This document shows positions 43,874 to 51,582 of a stretch of DNA of 57,081 nt, piece after piece; the stretch's first letter is position 1; every line of letters begins with the position of its first letter. The notes beneath the pieces are model-generated. The model worked only from the letters and a program-made list of their open reading frames with translations, had not been told where the DNA came from and made no database searches. This DNA is from Acidimicrobiales bacterium (lineage in GTDB: Bacteria; Actinomycetota; Acidimicrobiia; Acidimicrobiales; RAAP-2): positions 1 through 57,081 of the forward strand of contig JADGOJ010000004.1 in the NCBI GenBank assembly GCA_017883045.1. Direction: 5' to 3'. A program made the translations under genes and the position numbers.

Positions 43874-43902
43874 ACCCTAGGCAGGTTCTGGGTCGAGGTC
43901 AA
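43874..43902 (-). promoter_or_regulatory. rpoB distal promoter (TTGACC-N17-TAGGGT)
   Basis: Minus-strand TTGACC (43897-43902) and TAGGGT (43874-43879) with an optimal 17-base spacer, the best match to a housekeeping promoter in this gap. It lies 80 bases upstream of the proximal promoter candidate. Confidence 0.65.
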
Positions 43903-43923
43903 GTACCCCGTGACCGAGGAGTT

Positions 43924-43949
43924 GCCCCGACCGGCGGACCGGCCGGGGC
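43924..43949 (-). terminator. GC-rich hairpin between rplL and rpoB
   Basis: An 11-position stem, GCCCCG-A-CCGG pairing with CCGG-C-CGGGGC (one mismatch), loop CGGA, 21 bases after the rplL stop. A T5 run precedes rather than follows the stem in the direction of transcription. It is probably the attenuator that lowers rpoBC relative to rplJL expression, as known for the E. coli operon; this role is inferred. Confidence 0.5.
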
Positions 43950-43970
43950 TCCTGTCCAAAAACGTTGGAA

Positions 43971-44366
43971 CTACTTGACTTCCACCGTGGCGCCAGCGGC
44001 CTCGAGGGACGCCTTGGCCTTGTCGGCGTCAGCCTTCGAGACCTTCTCCAGGACGGGCTTGGGGGCTCCGTCGACGAGGTCCTTGGCTTCCTTCAGACCC
44101 AGGCTGGTGAGTGAACGCACTTCCTTGATCACCTGGATCTTCTTCTCGCCGCCGGCCACCAGGATGACGTCGTAGTCGCTCTTCTCTTCAACGGCGCCAG
44201 CCTCGGCACCGCCGCCGCCAGCGGCAGCGGGCGCGGCAACGGCCACGGGGGCCGCGGCAGTCACGCCGAACTTCTCCTCGAACTCCTTCAGCAGTTCGCT
44301 CAGCTCGATGACGGAAAGCTCAGCGATGCCGTCGAGGATCTGCTCCTTGGTAAGGGTTGCAGCCAT
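43971..44366 (-). CDS. rplL: 50S ribosomal protein L7/L12
   Basis: Multi-copy stalk protein that recruits translation GTPases. The 131-residue protein has an N-terminal dimerisation region ([22 protein letters not shown]), an Ala/Gly-rich hinge (about 36-60) and the C-terminal domain with [30 protein letters not shown]. Follows rplJ by 44 bases. Confidence 0.98.
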   Translation of the reverse strand: MAATLTKEQILDGIAELSVIELSELLKEFEEKFGVTAAAPVAVAAPAAAGGGGAEAGAVEEKSDYDVILVAGGEKKIQVIKEVRSLTSLGLKEAKDLVDGAPKPVLEKVSKADADKAKASLEAAGATVEVK

Positions 44367-44410
44367 GGTGATTCCTTTCTCTTCTTAGTTTCGGTACTGC
44401 GTTGGTGTGG

Positions 44411-45133
44411 TTATTCGGCCGGTTCGCTCGCGGCGTCCTCTGCAGGAGCCTCGGTGGTTTCGGCCTCGGGCTCGGCCACGGGGGCCTCCTCCTCGACCGC
44501 GACCTCCGCGACAACTGCCGCGGCGTCGTCGCTCGCTGCGGGTGCAGCTTCCTCGACCCCGGCCGGAATCTCGGCGGCTTCCTCGACCTCGACGTCGGCG
44601 GGAGCGGCAACGCCGCCCTTGCTTTCGAGAAGGGCCGAGAGGCCGTAGGCGAAGTTTTGCGGGACGGCCTTCAACAGGCCCGCCATCGTGCGAAGCGGTG
44701 AGGCCAACAGTCCGGCCAGCTGCGCGAGGAGCACGTCGCGACTCGGCAGGTCGGCCAAGGCGCTCAGGTCCTTCGTCGACAGGAGCTTGCCGTCGGTGAC
44801 GCCGCCCTTGACGATCAACTTGGGGGACTCCTTGGCGAAGTCGCGAAGGGCCTTGGCAACGGCCGAGACGTCGCCGTCGACGAAGGCGATCGCCGTGGGT
44901 CCCTGGAGGAACTCGCTGATCGGCTCGACCGACGTGCCCGAGATGGCGCGCAGCACCAGGGTGTTCTTGAAGACCTTGTAGTCAGCGCCCAGCGTGCGCA
45001 GTTGACGACGCAGCCTCGAGATCTGCGAGACGGTGAGGCCCCGGTACTCGGTTACGACCGCCGTGGACGTGCCGGCGACCTTGGACTTGACCTCGTCGAC
45101 GGTGGCGACCTTGTCGGGACGGACCTTGCTCAT
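44411..45133 (-). CDS. rplJ: 50S ribosomal protein L10 with acidic C-terminal extension
   Basis: Base of the L7/L12 stalk. The 240-residue protein starts MSKVRPDKVATVDEVKSK; the L10 fold and the L12-binding helix end near residue 175. The last 65 residues are almost only Ala, Glu, Pro, Val and Asp, giving a strongly acidic tail. Typical L10 length is 165-180. ATG 45133 with AAGGAG (45139-45144) upstream. Transcribed from its own promoter and preceded by an L10 leader. Confidence 0.97.
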   Translation of the reverse strand: MSKVRPDKVATVDEVKSKVAGTSTAVVTEYRGLTVSQISRLRRQLRTLGADYKVFKNTLVLRAISGTSVEPISEFLQGPTAIAFVDGDVSAVAKALRDFAKESPKLIVKGGVTDGKLLSTKDLSALADLPSRDVLLAQLAGLLASPLRTMAGLLKAVPQNFAYGLSALLESKGGVAAPADVEVEEAAEIPAGVEEAAPAASDDAAAVVAEVAVEEEAPVAEPEAETTEAPAEDAASEPAE

Positions 45134-45302
45134 ACTGACTCCTTCACCGGATGCCGCCCGGTACGGGCCTGGACATCCAAGCGAACGAGTCCGCGAACGG
45201 AACTCGAACTCCTCGTCAGGCGGACCCTGAGGCCACTTATGCGCGAGCGCACCGGATGTCTTCGGCGTTCTTCAAAATCTGTGGCACCGACTTCGTGCGC
45301 GG
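45134..45302 (-). ncRNA. L10 leader (autoregulatory mRNA element of rplJL)
   Basis: The 209-base rplA-rplJ gap is placed exactly where L10 leaders occur. In RNA sense GACATCC (45260-45254) can pair with GGATGTC (45178-45172), closing an 82-base domain, as expected for an L10(L12)4-binding leader. The same GGATG can instead pair with CATCC at 45153-45149, next to the ribosome site AAGGAG, with inner stem CGGGC/GCCCG... on either side of a 3-base loop. Identification rests on position and these helices, not on a covariance model. Confidence 0.65.
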
Positions 45303-45308
45303 TAGTAC

Positions 45309-45338
45309 ATCGTAGTGACGCGGCCCAGACCGCGTCAA
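45309..45338 (-). promoter_or_regulatory. rplJL promoter (TTGACG-N18-TACGAT)
   Basis: Minus-strand TTGACG (45333-45338) and TACGAT (45309-45314), 18-base spacer, starting a few bases after the rplA stop. A perfect 7-bp inverted repeat GACGCGG/CCGCGTC (45317-45336) fills most of the spacer and overlaps the -35 element, so it may double as a weak terminator of rplKA or as an operator. Confidence 0.65.
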
Positions 45339-45342
45339 AACG

Positions 45343-46059
45343 CTAGGCGGAGGCCAGGACCTCGTCGGTCTCCTTGGTACGCGCCGGGTCGATCTTGACC
45401 CCGGGGCCCATGGTCGACGACACGGTGACGCTCAAGAGGTAGCGGCCCTTGGCACTGGCGGGCTTGACGCGCACGATCTCGTCGATGACGGCTTGCACGT
45501 TGCGCACCAAATCCTCGCGGCTGAAGCTCACCTTGCCGACGCGCAACTGCACGTTGCCGATCTTGTCGGTGCGGTACTCGACGCGCCCACCCTTGAACTC
45601 GGTGACGGCCTTGGCGACGTCCATCGTGACGGTGCCGGTCTTGGGGTTGGGCATCAGACCACGTGGTCCGAGCACCCGACCGAGGCCCCCGACCTGGCCC
45701 ATCAGGTCCGGGGTGGCGATGGCCACGTCGAAGTCGAGGAATCCACCGGCGACCTTGGCGACGAGGTCGTCAGCACCGACGACGTCGGCACCGGCGTCGC
45801 GCGCGGCCTGCGCGGCCTCGCCGGCGGCGAAGACCGCCACGCGGTTGGTCTTGCCCGTGCCCGCGGGCAACGAGAGCGTGCCGCGCACGATCTGCTCGGC
45901 CTTGCGCGGGTCGACGCCGAGGCGGATCGCCAGCTCGACGGTCTCGTCGAACTTGGCGCTCGCCAGGTTCTTCACCTTGTCCAGCGCCTCGGTGATCGTG
46001 AGGAGCTCCTCGCGGTCGACCTGTGCGAGGGCGTTCCTGTAGTTCTTGCCGTGCTTCAC
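45343..46059 (-). CDS. rplA: 50S ribosomal protein L1
   Basis: L1-stalk protein that moves deacylated tRNA; also an autoregulator in E. coli. The 238-residue protein has [37 protein letters not shown] (signature, near 130) and the two-domain L1 layout. ATG 46059, 9 bases after rplK. Confidence 0.98.
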   Translation of the reverse strand: MKHGKNYRNALAQVDREELLTITEALDKVKNLASAKFDETVELAIRLGVDPRKAEQIVRGTLSLPAGTGKTNRVAVFAAGEAAQAARDAGADVVGADDLVAKVAGGFLDFDVAIATPDLMGQVGGLGRVLGPRGLMPNPKTGTVTMDVAKAVTEFKGGRVEYRTDKIGNVQLRVGKVSFSREDLVRNVQAVIDEIVRVKPASAKGRYLLSVTVSSTMGPGVKIDPARTKETDEVLASA

Positions 46060-46068
46060 TGTTCTCTC

Positions 46069-46494
46069 CTAGCCCGCCACCGAGATGCCCATCGATCGGG
46101 CGGTGCCCGCGACTTGCAGCTTGGCCATCTCGAGGTCTTCGGTGTTGAGGTCCTTCAACTTGGTCTTGGCGATCTCTTCGATCTGGTCCATGGTCACGGT
46201 CGCCACCATCTCACGACCGGCGAGCTTCGCGCCCTTGGCGACACCCGCGGCCTGGCGCAACAGCACCGGGGTCGGCGGGGTCTTCAGGACGAACGAGAAC
46301 GAGCGGTCGTCGTAGATCGTGATGTCCACGGGGATGACCGTGCCCTTCATCGACTCGGTCGCCGCGTTGTACTGCTTGCAGAACTCCATCGTCTGGATGC
46401 CGTGCGGCCCGAGCGCGGTGCCCACCGGTGGCGCGGGGGTGGCCCCGCCCGCCTCGAGCTGAATCTTCACTACTGTGACAACCTTCTTGGCCAT
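46069..46494 (-). CDS. rplK: 50S ribosomal protein L11
   Basis: GTPase-associated-centre protein, needed for RelA activation and the target site of thiopeptides. A 141-residue protein with [25 protein letters not shown] (proline-rich thiostrepton-contacting linker) and the C-terminal RNA-binding domain. Starts 23 bases after nusG. Confidence 0.98.
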   Translation of the reverse strand: MAKKVVTVVKIQLEAGGATPAPPVGTALGPHGIQTMEFCKQYNAATESMKGTVIPVDITIYDDRSFSFVLKTPPTPVLLRQAAGVAKGAKLAGREMVATVTMDQIEEIAKTKLKDLNTEDLEMAKLQVAGTARSMGISVAG

Positions 46495-46517
46495 GGCCTT
46501 CTCCTTACACCAGTTCT

Positions 46518-47192
46518 CTAGAGCTTCGTGACCTGGGTGAAGTCGAGCTCCACCGGGGTCTCACGTCCGAAGATGTCGACGAGCACCTTGACCTTGAGCT
46601 GGTCTTCGTTGATCTCGGCCACGTGGCCCGAGAACGTCGCGAACGGTCCGGTCTTGATCTGGACCGTGTCGTTGACCTCGAACTCGTGGGTGGGCATGCG
46701 ACGCTTCGCGGTCGGCTGCTCCACGCCCTCGACGTGGGGGCGGATGATGTTGTCGACCTCGCGGCGGGTCAGCGCCGTCGGGCGCGTCTTCTCGGCGCCC
46801 ACGAAGCCGGTCACGCCGGGGGTCGAGCCGATGACGTAGAAGATCTCGGGATCCGGCTCGCAGCGGATCAGCAGGTAGCTCGGGAACATGCGCTTGGAGA
46901 CGGTGACCTTCTTGCCCGACTTGAACTCGGTGACGTCCTCTTCGGGTAAGTAGATCTGGTAGATCTGGTCGCCCAACTCGCGGCTCTTGATGATGTTGTT
47001 CAGCGCGCCGATTACCTTCTGCTCGTGACCGGCGAAGGTGTGCACGATGTACCAACGGCCCGGCAGGTCGTAGGCGCTCTCGGCGACGGGCTCTTCCTCG
47101 AGGCCGTCGTCGAGAATCGTGACGTCGAGGATCTCGTCATCGCCGGCCACTTCGTCGTTCTCTGGATTCACTGGGGTCTCGATGTCGCTCAT
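46518..47192 (-). CDS. nusG: Transcription termination/antitermination factor NusG
   Basis: Links RNA polymerase to Rho or the ribosome. The 224-residue protein has an acidic N-terminal extension (about 1-45), common in actinobacteria, then the NGN domain ([35 protein letters not shown]) and a KOW domain near the C-terminus ([20 protein letters not shown]). Follows secE by 7 bases. Confidence 0.98.
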   Translation of the reverse strand: MSDIETPVNPENDEVAGDDEILDVTILDDGLEEEPVAESAYDLPGRWYIVHTFAGHEQKVIGALNNIIKSRELGDQIYQIYLPEEDVTEFKSGKKVTVSKRMFPSYLLIRCEPDPEIFYVIGSTPGVTGFVGAEKTRPTALTRREVDNIIRPHVEGVEQPTAKRRMPTHEFEVNDTVQIKTGPFATFSGHVAEINEDQLKVKVLVDIFGRETPVELDFTQVTKL

Positions 47193-47199
47193 GGTGGCC

Positions 47200-47496
47200 T
47201 TACTTCTGGAAGAGGAACGTGACGAACTTCGAGAAGCCGTAGCCGAGGCCGAAGATCAACAGGGACATGAAGACGAGCACGAAGAAGACGATGGTCGTGT
47301 AGTTGATGACCTCGGGGCGGGTGGGCCAGGCGACCTGGCGCATCTCCTCGCGGATCTCGCGGATGAACTGGGCGGGCTTCGTGCGCTGACTACGGCGGCG
47401 CTGGACGTCCTGCGTCGAGGTGCGACGTGACGCGGGGGCGCCGTCGGCGCCCACCTGTCCCTGTCGCTGCATCATCCGCTTCTGTTCGCGATTCAT
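47200..47496 (-). CDS. secE: Preprotein translocase subunit SecE
   Basis: Clamp subunit of SecYEG. A 98-residue, single-span type: basic N-terminal region, the conserved cytoplasmic helix FIREIREEMRQVAWPTRPEV (about 44-63), then one transmembrane helix IVFFVLVFMSLLIFGLGYGF. ATG 47496, downstream of tRNA-Trp. The tRNA-Trp-secE-nusG order is classical. Confidence 0.96.
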   Translation of the reverse strand: MNREQKRMMQRQGQVGADGAPASRRTSTQDVQRRRSQRTKPAQFIREIREEMRQVAWPTRPEVINYTTIVFFVLVFMSLLIFGLGYGFSKFVTFLFQK

Positions 47497-47548
47497 CTCA
47501 CGTCTCTCGTTCGCACTTCACATCATTTCGCCGAAAAAACTCTTCGAG

Positions 47549-47621
47549 CAGGGCAGGAGGGACTCGAACCCCCAACCACCGGTTTTGGAGACCGGTGCTC
47601 TACCAATTGAGCCACTGCCCT
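47549..47621 (-). tRNA. trnW: tRNA-Trp (CCA anticodon)
   Basis: A cloverleaf folds with acceptor stem AGGGCAG/CTGCCCT (47621-47615 with 47556-47550), anticodon stem CCGGT/ACCGG and loop CTCCAAA, anticodon CCA, and T-loop GTTCGAGTC. Discriminator G at 47549. The 3' CCA is not encoded. Located between rpmG and secE. Confidence 0.96.
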
Positions 47622-47695
47622 TCGTGACCACTCACCAAACTTCATGGGTGGCCGTAAGGAAGATAAATCTTACCACCCTCGCCGAGGGATGTCCC

Positions 47696-47860
47696 CTAGC
47701 GGGTCTCCTTGTGCAGGGTGTGCTTGCGCTCCCACTGGCAGTACTTGGACATCTCGATGCGCTCGCGGTCGTTGACCTTGTTCTTCATCGTGATGTAGTT
47801 GCGCCGCTTGCACGCCTCACAGGCCAGGGTCACCTGTACTCGCTTCTCGTTCTTCGCCAT
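47696..47860 (-). CDS. rpmG: 50S ribosomal protein L33
   Basis: A 54-residue large-subunit protein read directly from sequence: starts [20 protein letters not shown] and ends [15 protein letters not shown]14, C17 and C41 remain; the fourth zinc cysteine is replaced (YCQWE), a variant also seen in other Gram-positive L33 proteins. It lies between tRNA-Met and tRNA-Trp, its usual place in actinobacteria. Confidence 0.95.
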   Translation of the reverse strand: MAKNEKRVQVTLACEACKRRNYITMKNKVNDRERIEMSKYCQWERKHTLHKETR

Positions 47861-47913
47861 CGTTCTCTCCTCATCGTCACTGCGTTCACTGCGTGGACCC
47901 TGCTGGTCCTGCC

Positions 47914-47990
47914 TGGTAGCGGCGGCGGGAGTCGAACCCGCGACACCACGATTATGAGCCGTGTGCTCTAACCACCTGAGCTACGCCGCC
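47914..47990 (-). tRNA. trnM: tRNA-Met (CAT anticodon, elongator)
   Basis: Acceptor GGCGGCG (47990-47984) pairs with CGCCGCT (last pair G-U); anticodon stem CACGG/TCGTG, loop CTCATAA, anticodon CAT. Discriminator A (47917) is followed by an encoded CCA (47916-47914). It lacks the C1-A72 mismatch and GGG/CCC anticodon stem of initiator tRNA, so it is the elongator; a lysidine-modified Ile2 isoacceptor cannot be fully excluded. Confidence 0.93.
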
Positions 47991-47995
47991 TGGCG

Positions 47996-48067
<72 letters not shown>

Positions 48068-48095
48068 TTTCGCGTCACAATAGACGCGGAGGGGA

Positions 48096-48126
48096 ATTCT
48101 ACTCTGCCTTTGGCCGGTCGTTCCAA
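48096..48126 (-). promoter_or_regulatory. Putative promoter of the tRNA-Thr-tRNA-Met-rpmG cluster
   Basis: Minus-strand TTGGAA (48121-48126) and TAGAAT (48096-48101) with a 19-base spacer, 29 bases upstream of the tRNA-Thr 5' end. The -10 is good; the spacer is longer than ideal. The -35 lies in and beside the loop of a 7-bp inverted repeat. Confidence 0.4.
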
Positions 48127-48132
48127 CCGGCC
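48112..48132. repeat. Perfect 7-bp inverted repeat between tRNA-Thr and GNAT gene
   Basis: GGCCGGT (48112-48118), 7-base loop, ACCGGCC (48126-48132). It lies in the divergent intergenic region, over the tRNA cluster's putative -35 and about 20 bases before the GNAT ATG. It could be an operator or a hairpin in the GNAT mRNA. Confidence 0.4.
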
Positions 48133-48151
48133 GCGGGTACCCTTGACTCTC

Positions 48152-48685
48152 ATGAGAACTCGCCTGGTGGAATTGGCCGACGCTCGAGCGCTCATGAACA
48201 TCTACAACCCCGAGGTTATCGAGACCACGGTGAGTTTCGACCTCGTGCCGAGGACCCTGGCCCGCCAGGAGGATTGGATCCGGGCTCACATGGCCGCATA
48301 CCCCTGCATCGTGGCGCTGAACGACGACGACGAAGTCGGCGAACTGGGCGCCCGGGGCGAGAGAATCATCGGTTTTGCCGTCGTCTCACCCTTCCGCGAC
48401 CGCCCCGCCTACGCCACGACGGTCGAGAACTCGGTCTACGTCCACCGCCAGGCGCGCGGCCGGGGCGTTGGCGAGGTGCTGCTGCGCGAACTGGTCGCCA
48501 CCGCGGGTGAATCGGGCTTCCATTCGCTGATCGCCAGGATCGTCGGAGAGAACGACGGTTCGATCCGGCTGCACGAGAAGTGCGGATTCACCCTGGTCGG
48601 GACCGAAATCGAGGTGGGCCGCAAGCACGGCCACTGGCTCGACGTGGTCGAGTACCAGTACGTGATCCCCAACCAGCGGAGCTAG
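48152..48685 (+). CDS. GNAT-family N-acetyltransferase (phosphinothricin acetyltransferase-like)
   Basis: A 177-residue acetyltransferase of the Pat/YwnH group: VELADARALMNIYNPEVIETTVSFDL near the start, PFRDRPAYATTVENSVYVH, the acetyl-CoA site QARGRGVGEVLLRELV near 103-118, and NDGSIRLHEKCGFTLVGTE. Members acetylate phosphinothricin, methionine sulfoximine or other amino compounds; the native substrate is unknown. ATG 48152 aligns with family starts; an upstream TTG at 48110 in frame is possible. Its end overlaps the mannosyltransferase by 4 bases, convergently. Confidence 0.85.
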   Translation: MRTRLVELADARALMNIYNPEVIETTVSFDLVPRTLARQEDWIRAHMAAYPCIVALNDDDEVGELGARGERIIGFAVVSPFRDRPAYATTVENSVYVHRQARGRGVGEVLLRELVATAGESGFHSLIARIVGENDGSIRLHEKCGFTLVGTEIEVGRKHGHWLDVVEYQYVIPNQRS

Positions 48686-50295
48686 GTCGCCATCTCGAGC
48701 TCGTTCTCGGGCCAAGACCACTGGGTCCAGCGCCCCATCGGCAGCAGCAGGACGCCTCCGAGGATCGCCACCGCCACGGCGATCAGCAGCGGATTGCTGT
48801 GCACGAGCCCGGCGAGGAGCTGCCGGCCACCCGGGATGCCGATGAACGGGCCGGTGATCGACAGCGCCAGGAGCCAGAAGTGCTCGCGACCCTGGTAGCT
48901 GGCGGCCAGCAGCACCAGGCCCCACGCGAGGTACCAGGGCTGCACGACCGGGCCCAGCTCGACGAAGAGCACCAGGGAGAGGCCGAGCGAGCGGACCCAC
49001 CCGCGTCGTTCGCCATGCCAGAGCAGCCAGAGCGCGAATCCGGCCGCCGCCGTCAGTCCGAGGAACCGGGTCACCGAGAGCACCGCCGTCGTCGAGACCG
49101 ACTCCAGTCCGAGCGAGTGCAGGATGTTGCCGATCGCCATCCCGACGGCGGTCGCGGGGGCGGCCCACGATCGCACCGTGCCGTTGGACAGCAGGTTCTT
49201 GACCCAGCCGAAGCCGAATCCGGCGAGCAGGGTCGACACCCCGAGCGTGGCGCCGGCCACGACTCCGGCGATCAGGATCGGTTTGACGCGCTGGCGCAGC
49301 GTGGCCCGGGCCCCGAGCCAGGTCCACGCGACGTAGGCGAGGCCGATGGCGGCCGGGGCCTTGATCGCGGTCGCGAGCGAGCAGAAGAGCAACGCCCAGT
49401 AGGGCCGCCGCTTGACCGCGAGCGCGATGCCGACGACGAGCAGGCCCGCCATGATCGCGTCGTTGTGGGCCCCGCCGATCAGGGTCAGCAGCACGAGCGG
49501 GTTCATGGCGCTCAGCACGAAGGCCTCGCCGGGATCGCGGCCGAGCCCGCGCGCCAACAGCACCACGCCGTATCCGATCAGGGCCACCGCGAACGTCTCG
49601 AGCAGGCGCAGCCCGACGACCGTGGCCAACTGATTGTGACGGGTGATCTTGGCCATGGTCCCGTCGAGGAAGAGGAACAGCGGCCCGTAGGGGGCCGGCG
49701 CATTGCCCCACAACCCGTCGACCGGGTTGACGTAGGGGCTCGAGCCCAGCGAGAAGGGGCCCAGGATGTACGGATTGAGGTGGTAGCTCGTCATCTCACC
49801 CTGGGCCGCGTAACTGAACACGTCGCGCGAGAACAGCGGCGGGGCCACGATCATCGGCCCGGCCCACAGCAGCAGGGTCCACCACAGGGTCTTCAGCGAC
49901 GCGCCGCGGTGGAGCTTCATTACCTCGGCCAGGCGCAGCCACACCCGCATCAGGAGCAGAAGGCCGCCGTAGACGAGCACGACGGACAGGATGTACTTCG
50001 TCTGGCTCGGCGTGCCGACCGGATTGCCCGACGGCTCTCCGAAGAACCAGGTGTTGACCATGTTGAGCTTGAAGGGCGAATTGGTGAACGAGCAGCCCGA
50101 CAGGATCAGAAGCATCCCGACGAAACCCAGGAGCGCGGGCTGCCACAGAAAGGACCAGCCCTCGAAGGGCCCGGGGCGGAACCGGCCGAGGGGCGTGTAG
50201 CGCTGCTCGAGGAACTGGACGCCGGCCTCGAAACGGCCGGCCACGCGCTCGTAGTTGCGACGAACCGAGTTCGCCAGCAACCTCAGTCGATCCAC
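48682..50295 (-). CDS. MptB-like polyprenol-phosphate-mannose-dependent mannosyltransferase (GT-C)
   Basis: A 537-residue membrane protein with more than ten hydrophobic spans. The first large external loop has LFSRDVFSYAAQGEM (D158 is the likely catalytic acid of the GT-C fold), LNPYILGP and APYGPLF, the hallmark loop of MptB-type alpha-1,6-mannosyltransferases that build lipomannan cores from polyprenyl-phosphomannose. GTG 50295 is chosen because AGGAGAGGAG precedes it and the upstream frame runs into tRNA-Tyr. A single gene here, without mptA or polyprenyl-mannose synthase, so the polymer made is inferred. Confidence 0.82.
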   Translation of the reverse strand: MDRLRLLANSVRRNYERVAGRFEAGVQFLEQRYTPLGRFRPGPFEGWSFLWQPALLGFVGMLLILSGCSFTNSPFKLNMVNTWFFGEPSGNPVGTPSQTKYILSVVLVYGGLLLLMRVWLRLAEVMKLHRGASLKTLWWTLLLWAGPMIVAPPLFSRDVFSYAAQGEMTSYHLNPYILGPFSLGSSPYVNPVDGLWGNAPAPYGPLFLFLDGTMAKITRHNQLATVVGLRLLETFAVALIGYGVVLLARGLGRDPGEAFVLSAMNPLVLLTLIGGAHNDAIMAGLLVVGIALAVKRRPYWALLFCSLATAIKAPAAIGLAYVAWTWLGARATLRQRVKPILIAGVVAGATLGVSTLLAGFGFGWVKNLLSNGTVRSWAAPATAVGMAIGNILHSLGLESVSTTAVLSVTRFLGLTAAAGFALWLLWHGERRGWVRSLGLSLVLFVELGPVVQPWYLAWGLVLLAASYQGREHFWLLALSITGPFIGIPGGRQLLAGLVHSNPLLIAVAVAILGGVLLLPMGRWTQWSWPENELEMAT

Positions 50296-50378
50296 GCAAC
50301 TCCTCTCCTGAACAGTGACACCGTACCCCGGTCGCTGGATTTCGGACGTGGCCAATCCAGCTGGAGCTGGACTGGCCT

Positions 50379-50463
50379 TGGTGGGCCGGGAGGGATTTGA
50401 ACCCCCGTAGGCAAAGCCGTCTGGTTTACAGCCAGATCCCATTGGCCGCTCGGGCACCGACCC
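50379..50463 (-). tRNA. trnY: tRNA-Tyr (GTA anticodon)
   Basis: Class II tRNA with a long variable arm. Acceptor GGGTCGG (50463-50457) pairs with CCGGCCC (one U-G pair); anticodon stem TCTGG/CCAGA, loop CTGTAAA, anticodon GTA; T-loop GTTCAAATC. Discriminator A and encoded CCA (50381-50379). Confidence 0.95.
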
Positions 50464-50470
50464 GTCGAGA

Positions 50471-50501
50471 ATCCTACTGCCACGAGCCGGCCCACCACCA
50501 A
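50471..50501 (-). promoter_or_regulatory. Putative tRNA-Tyr promoter
   Basis: Minus-strand TTGGTG (50496-50501) and TAGGAT (50471-50476) with a 19-base spacer; the -10 ends 7 bases before the tRNA 5' end, so transcription would start at or just before the mature end. Weak -35. Confidence 0.35.
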
Positions 50502-50528
50502 CCGACGCGGACCATCTACCATTTGTCC

Positions 50529-51017
50529 ATGCCAAGCTTCGACATCGTCTCCGAGATCGACCTGCAAGAGGTGCGCAACGCGGTCGATCAAGCCAACCGC
50601 GAAGCGAACACCCGATTCGACTTCAAGAACACCGGCGCCACCATCGAGATGAAGGAGAAGGAGTTGACGCTCTCGGCCTCGACCGAGGATCGCCTGCGCG
50701 CGCTCTACCAACTGCTCGAGGAGAAACTGGTGAAGCGTTCGGTGTCGTTGAAGTCACTCGACCCCGGCAAGATCGAAGAGGCCAGCCAGGGCGCTGCCCG
50801 TCAGAAGGTCTCGTTGAAGGCTGGCATCTCCCAGGACGTCGGCAAGCAGATCAACAAGATGGTCAAGGAGATGGGCGTGAAGAACCTCAGCTCCTCGATC
50901 CAGGGCGACCAGGTCCGCGTCACGGGCAAGCAGCGCGACGACCTCCAGCAGGCGATCGCCTTCTTCAAGGAGGCCGATCTGTCGGTGCCCTTGCAGTTCA
51001 CCAACTTCCGCGACTAA
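50529..51017 (+). CDS. YajQ-family nucleotide-binding protein
   Basis: A 162-residue protein of the YajQ/UPF0234 family, MPSFDIVSEIDLQEVRNAVDQANRE then RFDFKNTGATIE, and the ending VTGKQRDDLQQAIAFFKEADLSVPLQFTNFRD. It folds as two RNA-recognition-like domains. Some members bind cyclic di-GMP or RNA, but its job here is unknown. ATG 50529 matches the conserved start; the frame upstream overlaps tRNA-Tyr and is not coding. Confidence 0.93.
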   Translation: MPSFDIVSEIDLQEVRNAVDQANREANTRFDFKNTGATIEMKEKELTLSASTEDRLRALYQLLEEKLVKRSVSLKSLDPGKIEEASQGAARQKVSLKAGISQDVGKQINKMVKEMGVKNLSSSIQGDQVRVTGKQRDDLQQAIAFFKEADLSVPLQFTNFRD

Positions 51018-51520
51018 CTCGTCGCGTTCTCCTCGGCCGCCAGGTGCTCTTCGATCTCCACGATGGGATGCACGCGGAAGATCCGGTTGAACACCATCAT
51101 CTTGAGGAACCAGAAGAGGGCGAAGCTGAACAGGTTCGTGAACGACACCAGGGCGGTGTTGGTCAGGTGGGCCCAGTGGTGCGAGTGCACTTCGTGACGG
51201 GCCCAGAACGCGCCAATCTGCGACATGCCGATGCCGAGCATCGTCATCGACCAGAAGGGCACGATCTCCTTGCGGAAGTGGCTCTTGCCCCGCTTGCCCC
51301 ACGTCCAGCGGCGATTCAACTGGTAGGCCGGCAGCGAGGCGACGAGGTTCCCCGCCAGGGTCGCCCACATGACGCCGGGGATGATCTTCAGGCCGTAGAA
51401 GAGCGAGATGGCGGCGAACGAGGTTGCGGTCGAAACCCCCGAAACCATCGTGAAGCGGATGATCTTCTTGCCCTCGTGAGTCTTTGACCACGCCAAGAGT
51501 GCGCGCAAACGAGTAACCAT
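51014..51520 (-). CDS. GtrA-family membrane protein
   Basis: A 168-residue protein with four hydrophobic segments and the GtrA/DPMS-type features: KIIRFTMVSGVSTATSFA at the first span, NLVASLPAYQLNRRWTW after the second, and NLFSFALFWFLKMMVFNRIF at the fourth. The family includes putative flippases of polyprenyl-linked sugars. Start is ATG 51520, though GTG 51529 three codons upstream is also possible around the GGAGG. It may relate to the MptB-like enzyme nearby, but the two are separated by yajQ on the other strand. Overlaps yajQ by 4 bases. Confidence 0.8.
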   Translation of the reverse strand: MVTRLRALLAWSKTHEGKKIIRFTMVSGVSTATSFAAISLFYGLKIIPGVMWATLAGNLVASLPAYQLNRRWTWGKRGKSHFRKEIVPFWSMTMLGIGMSQIGAFWARHEVHSHHWAHLTNTALVSFTNLFSFALFWFLKMMVFNRIFRVHPIVEIEEHLAAEENATS

Positions 51521-51582
51521 TGCCTCCACCCTACTTGGCGGCCCCAGCGGGGCATCGTAGAGACGGGTGCAACAATGGGTTC

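Noticed and set aside
47696-47860. L33 as defective because a zinc cysteine is missing
   Set aside because: Three-cysteine L33 proteins with this YC-x-x-x pattern also occur in other Gram-positive bacteria, so it is a normal variant.
48580-50400. 606-codon plus-strand open frame opposite the mannosyltransferase
   Set aside because: Antisense; very rich in Arg, Gln, Glu, Gly and His with no hydrophobic core. It also runs into tRNA-Tyr.
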